From contig CAVDTK010000036.1 of NCBI GenBank assembly GCA_963611755.1, positions 1-17,298 of the forward strand: 17,298 nt of DNA. Direction: 5' to 3'. This stretch comes from Paratractidigestivibacter sp963611755. Lineage in GTDB: Bacteria > Actinomycetota > Coriobacteriia > Coriobacteriales > Atopobiaceae. Each line of letters opens with the position of its first letter. The first letter of the stretch is position 1. Positions 7,775 to 13,523 of this stretch are shown here, piece after piece. Both the position numbers and the translations under genes were made by a program. The notes under the pieces were generated by a model. The model had not been told where the DNA came from and made no database searches. It saw nothing but the letters and a program-made list of their open reading frames with translations.

Positions 7775-8820
7775 CACTCGCTCGTCATTTTCTTCGCAAG
7801 CGCCTTGCCTGCCACGCGGGCCAACACGTTGAAGAGAAGGACGCAGATGATAAGGACCGCGGCCGTGCCCCAGACGATGGCGTCGTTGCCCGGGGAGGGC
7901 TCCATCTTGAGCTTCCAGATGTGGACGGCCAGGGTCTCGGCGGGACGGAAGATGTTCCAGGGGTTCCTGGGGCTCGCCAGGTTCATGCTGGCGAAGTTGA
8001 TGTTCACCGCGGCCGAGCCGGAGGTGAAGATCAGGGCCGCGGCCTCGCCAAAGACGCGGCCGGCGGAGATCACGATGCCGGTGACGATGGCGGGCATGGC
8101 GGCGGGGAGAAGCACGTGCAGGGTCGTCTCCCAGCGGGTGAGGCCCATGGCAAGGCCGGCGTCGCGCTGGCTTTTGGGGACGTCCTCGAGCGCCTGCTGG
8201 ATGACGCGCACCAGGATGGGGATGTTGAACATCGTGAGGGCCATGGCGCCCGCGATGATCGAGATGCCCCAGCCCAGGGTCACCACGAAGAAGAGGCTGC
8301 CGAACATGCCCACGACGATGGAGGGCAGGCTCGAGAGGGTCTCGATGGCCGTGGAGGCCGCCTTGGTGACCCAGTTGTCGGGCGCGTACTCCACGAGGAA
8401 GATGGCGCCGCCCAGGCTGATGGGCACGCTGATGAGCAGCGTGATGACCAGCATGTAGAAGCTGTCGAAGAGCTCGGAGCTGATGCCGGGGTTCTCGGTT
8501 GCCGTGGGCGCCGTGGTGAGGAAGCCCGGCGACAAGGCCTTGCCCAGGCCCTGGACCAGGATGAACGCCACAATGGCGGCGAGAAGGGCCAGCACGCAGC
8601 CCACGATCACGGTGAGGATGCCGGTGGCGATCCTGTCCTGGCGGCCGATCTTGGCCGCGTGGGCGTCGAGGTCGATGCCCAGGCCGGCGGGTTTGCGGGC
8701 GGGCGCGACGGGTGCGGCGGCGTCGCCGGTCGCAGTGGCTGCGCCGGTCGCGGCGGCCGTCACGGCGCCCACGGTCTTCTCGGCAGCGCCCGTAAGCTCG
8801 CTTGCGTTTGCATTAGCCAC
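7774..8820 (-). CDS. pstA: Phosphate ABC transporter permease PstA
   Basis: This is a permease of about 348 residues with a binding-protein-dependent transport domain. The EAA-type loop is recognisable (QRDAGLAMGLTRWETTLHVL, about two thirds along), followed by PAIVTGIVISAGRVFGEAA. About six transmembrane helices begin near residue 65. The N-terminus is unusual: about 45 residues very rich in Ala and Thr precede the first helix, with no clear motif. An in-frame TTG exists at 8844, but GTG at 8820 has an AAGGGGG ribosome site about 10 bases upstream and overlaps the pstC stop by 8 bases, so I prefer it. With PstC it forms the membrane channel for phosphate. Confidence 0.9.
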   Translation of the reverse strand: MANANASELTGAAEKTVGAVTAAATGAATATGDAAAPVAPARKPAGLGIDLDAHAAKIGRQDRIATGILTVIVGCVLALLAAIVAFILVQGLGKALSPGFLTTAPTATENPGISSELFDSFYMLVITLLISVPISLGGAIFLVEYAPDNWVTKAASTAIETLSSLPSIVVGMFGSLFFVVTLGWGISIIAGAMALTMFNIPILVRVIQQALEDVPKSQRDAGLAMGLTRWETTLHVLLPAAMPAIVTGIVISAGRVFGEAAALIFTSGSAAVNINFASMNLASPRNPWNIFRPAETLAVHIWKLKMEPSPGNDAIVWGTAAVLIICVLLFNVLARVAGKALAKKMTSE

Positions 8821-9715
8821 GGTCTTTCGCCCCCTTGGAGCCAATAAGGTGGATGATCAGGATGAAGAAGAGGCTCATGCCCATAAGGAGAAGGCCCAAG
8901 GCCCACAGCGCGTGGTACTGGACAGAGCCGGTGGTCGCGTTGGCGAAGCCCGAGGTGAGGGCGGTCGTGAGCGTGGCCGCGGGCGACAGGAGGCCGGCCG
9001 GCATGATCTTCTCGACGCCGCCGATGACCATCTGGACGGCCAGGGTCTCGCCAAAGGCGCGGGTCATGCCCAGGATGACCGCGGTCATGAGCGACGGCAG
9101 CGCGGACTTGAGGACAACGTGGCAGACGGTCTGCCAACGGGTGCAGCCCAGGGCATAGGAGCCCTCGCGGTACTGGTTGGGGACGGCGGCCAGGGCGTCG
9201 ATGGAAAGCGTGGTCACCGTGGGCAGGATCATGACGGCGAGGACGATCGCGCCGGACAGGATACCCGCGCCGGTGCCTGCCGCCTCGCCAAAGATGGCGC
9301 GCATGGCGGAGTTCACCACGGTGAGGCCGATGAGGCCGTAGACGACCGACGGGATGCCCACCAGAAGCTCGACCAGCGGCTGGAAGATCTTGCGGCCAAA
9401 GCCCGGCTGGACCTCGACGACAAAGATCGCGCTGCCCAGGGCGACGGGCAGGGTGAAGAGCGTCGAGAGGACCATGACGCCGAAGGAGGTGACGATAAGC
9501 GGCAGGGCGCCGTACTTGCCGTCGGAGGGAACCCAGCTCGTGCCAAAGATGAAGTCGGTGAAGCTGATCCCGTCGACGAAAAACGCCGAGAGGCCCTGCT
9601 GGGCCACCATCACGATGAGCGTGACCACGATGACCGCCACCAGGGCGACGCAGGCGCCGGTGATGCCCAGGCCCACGTTCTCAAGACGGCGTTTTGGCAA
9701 CAGTTTCTTTGCCAT
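8813..9715 (-). CDS. pstC: Phosphate ABC transporter permease PstC
   Basis: The 300-residue permease starts MAKKLLPKRR, then a helix at about 15-38 and the PstC-type periplasmic stretch FIFGTSWVPSDGKYGALPLI. Further helices follow, and the cytoplasmic coupling loop is YREGSYALGCTRWQTVCHVV followed by ILGMTRAFGETLAV. The length is normal for the family. The ATG at 9715 has an AAAGGGG sequence about 13 bases upstream, a little far. It is separated from pstS by 82 bases, the only sizeable gap inside the operon, and overlaps pstA at its 3' end. Together with PstA it makes the phosphate translocation pathway in the membrane. Confidence 0.92.
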   Translation of the reverse strand: MAKKLLPKRRLENVGLGITGACVALVAVIVVTLIVMVAQQGLSAFFVDGISFTDFIFGTSWVPSDGKYGALPLIVTSFGVMVLSTLFTLPVALGSAIFVVEVQPGFGRKIFQPLVELLVGIPSVVYGLIGLTVVNSAMRAIFGEAAGTGAGILSGAIVLAVMILPTVTTLSIDALAAVPNQYREGSYALGCTRWQTVCHVVLKSALPSLMTAVILGMTRAFGETLAVQMVIGGVEKIMPAGLLSPAATLTTALTSGFANATTGSVQYHALWALGLLLMGMSLFFILIIHLIGSKGAKDRG

Positions 9716-9753
9716 AAGGCTTGCTATCCCCTTTCAACAGAAAAGTGGCGACA

Positions 9754-9776
9754 GGCCAAAACGTAAGGTCTTGGCC
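9754..9776. other. Small hairpin in the pstS-pstC gap
   Basis: GGCCAA (9754-9759) pairs with TTGGCC (9771-9776) across 11 nt. It could stabilise the pstS message 3' end or trim read-through into pstC, since binding proteins are usually needed in excess. There is no U-run after it and the stem is only 6 bp, so this is weak. Confidence 0.25.
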
Positions 9777-9797
9777 CGCCGCCCGCAGGAAGAGAGG

Positions 9798-10739
9798 CTA
9801 CTTGGAGGTCACGTTGCCCTTGGCGTCCTTGGAGACCTTCATGTCGGAGGCGGGGATGAAGCCCTCCTCCTCGACGAGGGAGCCCTGGACGTCGTCGGAC
9901 ATCATGAAGTCGATGAAGGCCTTGGTGGCCTCGTCGGCGTCGGAGGAGATGTACATGTGCTCGTAGGCCCAGATGTTGAACTTGCCGGAGGCGACGTTGG
10001 CGGCGGTGGGCTCGACGCCGTCGACCTTCAAGGACTTGAACTTAGTCTCGTCGAAGTAGGAGAAGGCCAGGTAGGAGATAGCGCCGTCGGTAGCCTGGAT
10101 CTTCTCGACAACGGTGCCGGAGGAGTCCTCCTCGGCCACGGGGGCAAAGTCGTCGGGGGCCTTCTCGCCGGCGAGAACGGCGGCCTCGAAGGTCGCGCGG
10201 GTGCCGGAGCCGGCCTTGCGCTCGATGACCTGGATCTTGCCCGCGGTGCCGCCGACCTCGGACCAGTCGGTGATCTTGCCGGTGAAGATGCCCTTGAGCT
10301 GCTCGGTGGTCAGGTTGTCGACGTCGACCTTGGAGTTGACGATGGGGCCCATGCCCACGACGGCCACGGTGTTGTCAACGAGCTTGGCGCAGGCGTCGGC
10401 GTCGAGCTTCTCCTCGGCAAAGACGTCGGAGCGGCCGACCTGGGCCTTGCCGTCCTTGACGTCGGAGAGACCCTGGCCCGAGCCGCCGCCGGTGATAGCG
10501 ATGGTCACGTCGGGGTACTTGTCCTCGAACTTGGCGGCAGCGGTCTCGACGAGCTTCTGGAAGGACGTCGCGCCGGAGCAGTTGACGGTGCCGGTGATGC
10601 TGGCGGCCTTGTCGGAGGAGTCGGCGGAAGACGAGGACGAGCCGCCACAGCCAACGAGGCCGAGGCCGGCAGCCGCCACGGCGATGCCGCAGGTAGCGCT
10701 CAGGAACTGACGACGGGACATGCTAGAAAGCTCAGACAT
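9798..10739 (-). CDS. pstS: Phosphate-binding lipoprotein PstS
   Basis: The 313-residue protein begins with a twin-arginine-like signal (SRRQFLS, residues 8-14), a hydrophobic stretch and a lipobox LVGC with Cys31, followed by a Ser-rich linker. Mature PstS motifs follow: the phosphate loop SGATSFQ, GGGSGQG, GRSDVFA, and the RKAGSGTR loop near residue 175. It should be anchored on the outer face of the cell membrane, capturing phosphate and handing it to PstC/PstA. The ATG at 10739 has a strong ribosome site (GGAAGGAG) 4 bases upstream; an internal ATG at residue 7 is less likely. It is the first gene of the operon, directly behind the CTTAC-rich control region. Confidence 0.94.
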   Translation of the reverse strand: MSELSSMSRRQFLSATCGIAVAAAGLGLVGCGGSSSSSADSSDKAASITGTVNCSGATSFQKLVETAAAKFEDKYPDVTIAITGGGSGQGLSDVKDGKAQVGRSDVFAEEKLDADACAKLVDNTVAVVGMGPIVNSKVDVDNLTTEQLKGIFTGKITDWSEVGGTAGKIQVIERKAGSGTRATFEAAVLAGEKAPDDFAPVAEEDSSGTVVEKIQATDGAISYLAFSYFDETKFKSLKVDGVEPTAANVASGKFNIWAYEHMYISSDADEATKAFIDFMMSDDVQGSLVEEEGFIPASDMKVSKDAKGNVTSK

Positions 10740-10802
10740 GGATCTCCTTCCAAAGGGTTGGGCGCGCGGGGTCTGAAGGCCCGCCCGTCCGTGTCAGGAA
10801 GG

Positions 10803-10808
10803 ATACTA
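10803..10808 (-). promoter_or_regulatory. Possible -10 element of the pstS promoter
   Basis: On the minus strand TAGTAT lies about 63 bases before the pstS start, and no good -35 is present at 17 bp. A poor -35 next to activator sites is typical of PhoB/PhoP-dependent promoters. The transcript would start near 10796, giving a leader of about 55 nt. Confidence 0.4.
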
Positions 10809-10847
10809 GGGTGTTGCCATGAGCTTACAGGAGCTCAGATTCCATGC

Positions 10848-10894
10848 CTTACTTTTGGCTTATCACGCCTTACATTGGGCTTACCTGGCTTTAC
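10848..10894 (-). promoter_or_regulatory. Putative PhoP operator: phased CTTAC repeats upstream of pstS
   Basis: Read on the plus strand, five half-sites CTTAC, CTTAT, CTTAC, CTTAC and TTTAC start at 10848, 10859, 10869, 10880 and 10890, spaced 11, 10, 11 and 10 bp, which is a 21-bp tandem repeat (CTTACnnTnGGCTTAnCnnGC) made of two half-sites. A further CTTAC is at 10824. OmpR-family regulators of the PhoB/PhoP type bind direct repeats with about this phasing, and the array sits just upstream of a weak promoter for pstS. Binding by the PhoP of this operon is inference. Confidence 0.7.
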
Positions 10895-10926
10895 GCGCGG
10901 CTGTGATTTTGGCATCTACCTGGGGG

Positions 10927-10972
10927 CTTACAATTTGGCGATTGTAAGGCGCGCTTTGTAAGGCGGCTTACA
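10927..10972. promoter_or_regulatory. Distal palindromic CTTAC/GTAAG sites
   Basis: CTTACAAT (10927-10934) and ATTGTAAG (10941-10948) form a perfect 8-bp inverted repeat around 6 bp. TGTAAG (10957-10962) and CTTACA (10967-10972) form a second one around 4 bp. They use the same half-site as the phased array 33 bp closer to pstS but in inverted arrangement, so they may be secondary operator sites. Confidence 0.45.
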
Positions 10973-10984
10973 TTTTGGGCGGCT

Positions 10985-11011
10985 GGGGCGGCGACGGGCG
11001 GGGCGGCCGGG
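10985..11011 (+). other. G-quadruplex-type motif
   Basis: Four G-runs (10985-10988, 10996-10998, 11000-11003, 11009-11011) are separated by loops of 7, 1 and 5 nt, matching the G3+N1-7 pattern on the plus strand. It lies between the dus stop and the pstS control region. High local G+C makes chance occurrence possible. Confidence 0.45.
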
Positions 11012-11012
11012 C

Positions 11013-11030
11013 GCGGCAGGCGCGGCAGGC
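11013..11030 (+). repeat. Short tandem repeat, two copies of GCGGCAGGC
   Basis: Two exact 9-bp copies (11013-11021 and 11022-11030) are followed by a degenerate third. It belongs to the G+C-rich spacer after dus. Confidence 0.6.
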
Positions 11031-11051
11031 ACGGCGCAGGCCCGGCCCGCC

Positions 11052-11984
11052 TTAGGCCAGCGGCACGTGCGAGAAGACCTGCTCAACGGCCTTTTGGTAG
11101 TCGTCGACGCGGCGAGGCTTCCTGACGGCGCGGGTCACCGCCATGGGGTCTGCGAAGGAGGACTTGGCGTAGGACCACCACTCCTTCATGCGAAAGACCG
11201 CGTTGGCGCCCATCTCTTCTTGGTAGGCCGAGAAGAGCTTGTCGTGGAATCGGCGCAGCTCAGCGACGGTGGCGGCGGGGCCGCCCATGATCTGGCGGGC
11301 GAGCGCCGGGTTTGCCGCCAGGCCGCGGCCTATCATGACGTGGCGCGTTGCCGGGTAGGCGCGCGCGAGGTCGTCGAAGTCTGCCGGCGTGAAGATGTCG
11401 CCGTTGTAGGCCACCGGGAAGGGCGCGCGGCCGAGCGTTGCGCCGTAGGCCTCGCGCCGGGCGCGGCCGCGGTAGGCGTCCTTCTGCACGCGCGGGTGGA
11501 CGATAAGCTCAGCCAGCGGAAACTCGCAGTAAAGGTCCAGGATCTTCTCGTATTCCGAGTCGTCCTCAACCCCGATGCGCGTCTTTACCGAGACCGGCAA
11601 CGGGGACCGCTCGCAGATCTGGTCGAGCAGGGAGCGCAGGGCATCGAGGTCGCCCAAGGCTCCGGCCCCCTTGCCTTTAGAGGCCACCGTCCCGGCGGGG
11701 CACCCAAGGTTGAGGTTGACCTCGGCGTAGCCCATCTTGGCAAGAAGCCCCGCGGCCCACACGAACTCGTCGGCGTTTTTAGTCAAGAGCTGCGGCACCA
11801 CGCAAAGCCCCTGGTTATTGGCGGGGTCGGCCTCCTTGACGTCGCGCTTCCCAAAGGAGGAGCCCACGCGCGGCGGCGTCAGGAACGGGGTGTAGTAGCG
11901 GCCGAGCGCGCCGAAGCAATCGGCGTGTACGCGCCGGAACGTATACCCCGTCACACCCTCCATAGGAGCCAACGACAGCACCAA
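11052..11984 (-). CDS. dus: tRNA-dihydrouridine synthase
   Basis: The 310-residue protein is an FMN-dependent TIM-barrel enzyme that reduces uridines in tRNA D-loops. Visible motifs are the FMN-binding start LAPMEGVTG, the VPQLLTKN strand, NLNLGCP with catalytic Cys95, the conserved KGKGAGALGD that follows, SVKTRIG, the substrate/flavin segment ELIVHPRVQKDAYRG, VAYNGDIF, and the phosphate-binding VMIGRGLAANP. The length is typical for the bacterial family; I cannot assign DusA, B or C. The start is TTG at 11984 or GTG at 11981, both behind the purine-rich stretch GAGGGGAGAAGG. It is transcribed in the same direction as the pst operon but separated from it by 312 bp of control sequence, so it is probably its own unit. 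Confidence 0.92.
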   Translation of the reverse strand: MVLSLAPMEGVTGYTFRRVHADCFGALGRYYTPFLTPPRVGSSFGKRDVKEADPANNQGLCVVPQLLTKNADEFVWAAGLLAKMGYAEVNLNLGCPAGTVASKGKGAGALGDLDALRSLLDQICERSPLPVSVKTRIGVEDDSEYEKILDLYCEFPLAELIVHPRVQKDAYRGRARREAYGATLGRAPFPVAYNGDIFTPADFDDLARAYPATRHVMIGRGLAANPALARQIMGGPAATVAELRRFHDKLFSAYQEEMGANAVFRMKEWWSYAKSSFADPMAVTRAVRKPRRVDDYQKAVEQVFSHVPLA

Positions 11985-12092
11985 AACCTTCTCCCCTCTT
12001 TACACGCGTTTCTCGCCGACCATTCTTCCACAACCGGGCGCCGCAGCGAGCGCCTAGCAGTCGCCCGGGCATCCTCAGGACAAAAACTAAAC
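11985..12092. other. Spacer upstream of dus
   Basis: This holds the dus ribosome site (GAGGGGAGAAGG on the minus strand, about 11987-11998). I see no convincing promoter: a TTGTCC on the minus strand lacks a good -10. No coding signal is evident. Confidence 0.5.
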
Positions 12093-12211
12093 AAGTATGC
12101 CATCAAAATCGAAGTCGACCAGTAGCACTAAATTTCACACGCCTCTGACCTGCGGTTTTCTTTTGTCACTTGGGGTGTCTACTCGCCAACCCTGATTTTG
12201 ATGGCATACTT
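12093..12211. repeat. Inverted-repeat element E1 (18-bp perfect arms)
   Basis: The left arm AAGTATGCCATCAAAATC (12093-12110) is exactly matched by its inverse at 12194-12211, enclosing 83 nt. The core holds TGCGGTTTTCT (12151-12161) and CTACTCG (12179-12185), both present in the same order in element E3, so E1 looks like a diverged member of the same group. No protein is evident inside. Confidence 0.85.
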
Positions 12212-12363
12212 GCGCCATTTTCCCTCCCCGCCTCCAGTCCCTCCCCTCGCTCAAGAAAATGAAAACGTTTCCCATGGCCTCTGGCATAACAGCCGCACCA
12301 GAAAAGCCGCACATCTGTGGATTTCACCGGTGGTCGCACCGAAGGATGTCCTCCGGAAAACAG
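12212..12363. other. Spacer between elements E1 and E2
   Basis: I see no gene here. Minor structure only: a small CGGTG/CACCG hairpin near 12330 and a repeated GCCGCAC. An open frame from 12198 to 12602 crosses this spacer and element E2, ends in E3, and has no ribosome site or recognisable protein character. Confidence 0.5.
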
Positions 12364-12500
12364 AAGTCGCGTTTGTGTGGCATTTAATTCGGCTGGGGCA
12401 AGTAGCCCCGTGCTTCTCGCTAGCGTTTGCGCAGGTAGACGGGTTGGCGATTTTCCGGCTACTCGGCGACCTCAATTTAAATGCCACACAAACGCGACTT
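12364..12500. repeat. Inverted-repeat element E2 (24-bp perfect arms)
   Basis: The arm 12364-12387 (beginning AAGTCGCGTTTGTG) is matched without error by 12477-12500, enclosing 89 nt. The arms share no clear similarity with those of E1 or E3. Core segment 12424-12465 carries CGTTTGC, CAGGTAGACG and GGCTACTCG and aligns without gaps to 12639-12680 in E3. Confidence 0.9.
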
Positions 12501-12576
12501 TGCGTCTGGCGACGGAATTCCGGGCCCACCATCGGGCTGCGCATGTGTTATGCAAGAGACCGTAGGGGCACGAATG

Positions 12577-12717
12577 AAAAACTCAACATCTTGGCCGACT
12601 AAAGCGGATTTGGTGAGTATAGAGGCAGATTGGCCCAACGTTTGCCCAGGTAGACGCATTGCGGTTTTCTCGGCTACTCGATAGATCTCGTTTAGTCGGC
12701 CAAGATGTTGAGTTTTT
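12577..12717. repeat. Inverted-repeat element E3 (27-bp perfect arms)
   Basis: The arm 12577-12603 (beginning AAAAACTCAACATC) is exactly matched by 12691-12717, enclosing 87 nt. The element begins with A5 and ends with T5, so on either strand the long stem ends in a T-run. Its core is homologous to E2, at 34 of 42 positions in the best segment by my hand count. Confidence 0.9.
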
Positions 12718-12769
12718 GCCCAAACGGGTGTGAACAAAGCCATTTCGCACGGGTACATCCCCGCGTCAG

Positions 12770-12873
12770 CCCCTCGCCCTTCTTCCTGGCGCAGTTCCGC
12801 ATGAGCCGAAGGCCACTTAATGTGGCCTTCGTGCGAATCAGGACTGTTTGAGCACAGGGAGAAGGGCGAGGGG
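12770..12873. repeat. Long imperfect hairpin E4 with inner perfect stem
   Basis: CCCCTCGCCCTTCT (12770-12783) pairs exactly with 12860-12873. Inside, CGAAGGCCAC (12807-12816) pairs exactly with GTGGCCTTCG (12822-12831) around a TTAAT loop, and TTCCGCA/TGCGAA extends it with one bulge. It lacks the conserved core of E2/E3, so it is a separate structure. It lies upstream of the putative MarR-gene promoter. Confidence 0.75.
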
Positions 12874-12927
12874 CCGCCACGCCAGGGGCCAACCGTCCTT
12901 CTCCCCGACCTCCGATTGTGAAGATTA

Positions 12928-12995
12928 TTAGGTGCCTAACAAACATTCGTTAGGTACCTTGCGATTTATATCTCACGGCCCTAACCTAGCTAGGT
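12928..12995 (+). promoter_or_regulatory. MarR-type operator cluster and probable promoter
   Basis: Three palindromes share a TTAGG/CCTAA-like half-site: TTAGGTGCCTAA (12928-12939), TTAGGTACCTTG (12950-12961, core AGGTACCT) and ACCTAGCTAGGT (12984-12995). The first two centres are 22 bp apart, two helical turns, and the third is 34 bp further. An AT-rich TTTATA at 12965-12970 between the second and third is the best -10 candidate; no good -35 is seen. The layout suggests autorepression by the MarR protein encoded immediately downstream. Confidence 0.65.
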
Positions 12996-13034
12996 CAAAA
13001 AAGAACGAAGACCAGAAAGGAGGGGTTGGAAAGG

Positions 13035-13523
13035 GTGAGGATTACCGACGAAAAACTCGCCGAGATCCGCGCGACCGAGCCCGTTGAGCAGCAGATCCTT
13101 AATCTGTTCGGCTACTTTGGCCACTACATGTTCGTGAGGCGCGGGGGCCTTGGCGGCAAGCGCCACGTGCTCAAGTGGCTCCATCTTAAGGGCGGCAAGG
13201 CCTCGCAGAAGGAGCTCCAGGGAGAGATCCACATCTCGCCCGCGTCGCTTTGCGAGGTCCTGGGCAAGCTCGAGCGCGAGGGCCTTCTCGAGCGCACGCG
13301 CTCGGAGGCCGACAAGCGCCAGCTCGAGATCAGCCTGACGCAGCGCGGCGCCGAGATCGCGCGCCAGATGCAGGACGAGGAAGAGGACTTCTACCAGCAC
13401 GCGTTCGAGTTCTTGAGCGACGACGAGAAGCGCCAGCTTCTCACGACCTTAGACACCATATTCAACCACTGGAGAGAAAACGAGACAGCAGATAAGGAGG
13501 ACTGCTCGTGCAGCAAGAACTAG
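13035..13523 (+). CDS. MarR-family transcriptional regulator
   Basis: The 162-residue protein has a MarR winged helix-turn-helix: helices at about 18-50, the recognition region KASQKELQGEIHISPASLCEVLGKL starts near residue 55 and the wing contains SEADKRQLEISLT near 90-102, the usual DKR wing signature. A C-terminal helix (about 128-150) would complete the dimer interface; the tail ends CSCSKN. GTG at 13035 is chosen because AGGAGG at 13018-13023 is about 11 bases ahead; a TTG at 13026 would sit too close to that site. The gene overlaps the next by 16 bases, tying it to the ABC exporter, and three palindromes lie upstream. It probably represses the exporter until an exported compound binds. 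Confidence 0.88.
   Translation: MRITDEKLAEIRATEPVEQQILNLFGYFGHYMFVRRGGLGGKRHVLKWLHLKGGKASQKELQGEIHISPASLCEVLGKLEREGLLERTRSEADKRQLEISLTQRGAEIARQMQDEEEDFYQHAFEFLSDDEKRQLLTTLDTIFNHWRENETADKEDCSCSKN

Noticed and set aside
12198..12602. Protein-coding gene spanning E2, starting in E1 and ending in E3
   Set aside because: No ribosome site, starts in an inverted-repeat arm, and the matching frame in the E3 core is interrupted by stops upstream, so the shared residues (FAQVD) reflect repeat homology, not coding.
12093..12717. Retron or integron attC array
   Set aside because: There is no reverse transcriptase or integrase in the window, and attC sites have conserved ends with variable centres, the opposite of this pattern.
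12477..12946. Small minus-strand genes in the inverted-repeat region
   Set aside because: These frames run through repeat arms and hairpins, have no ribosome sites and encode nothing recognisable.
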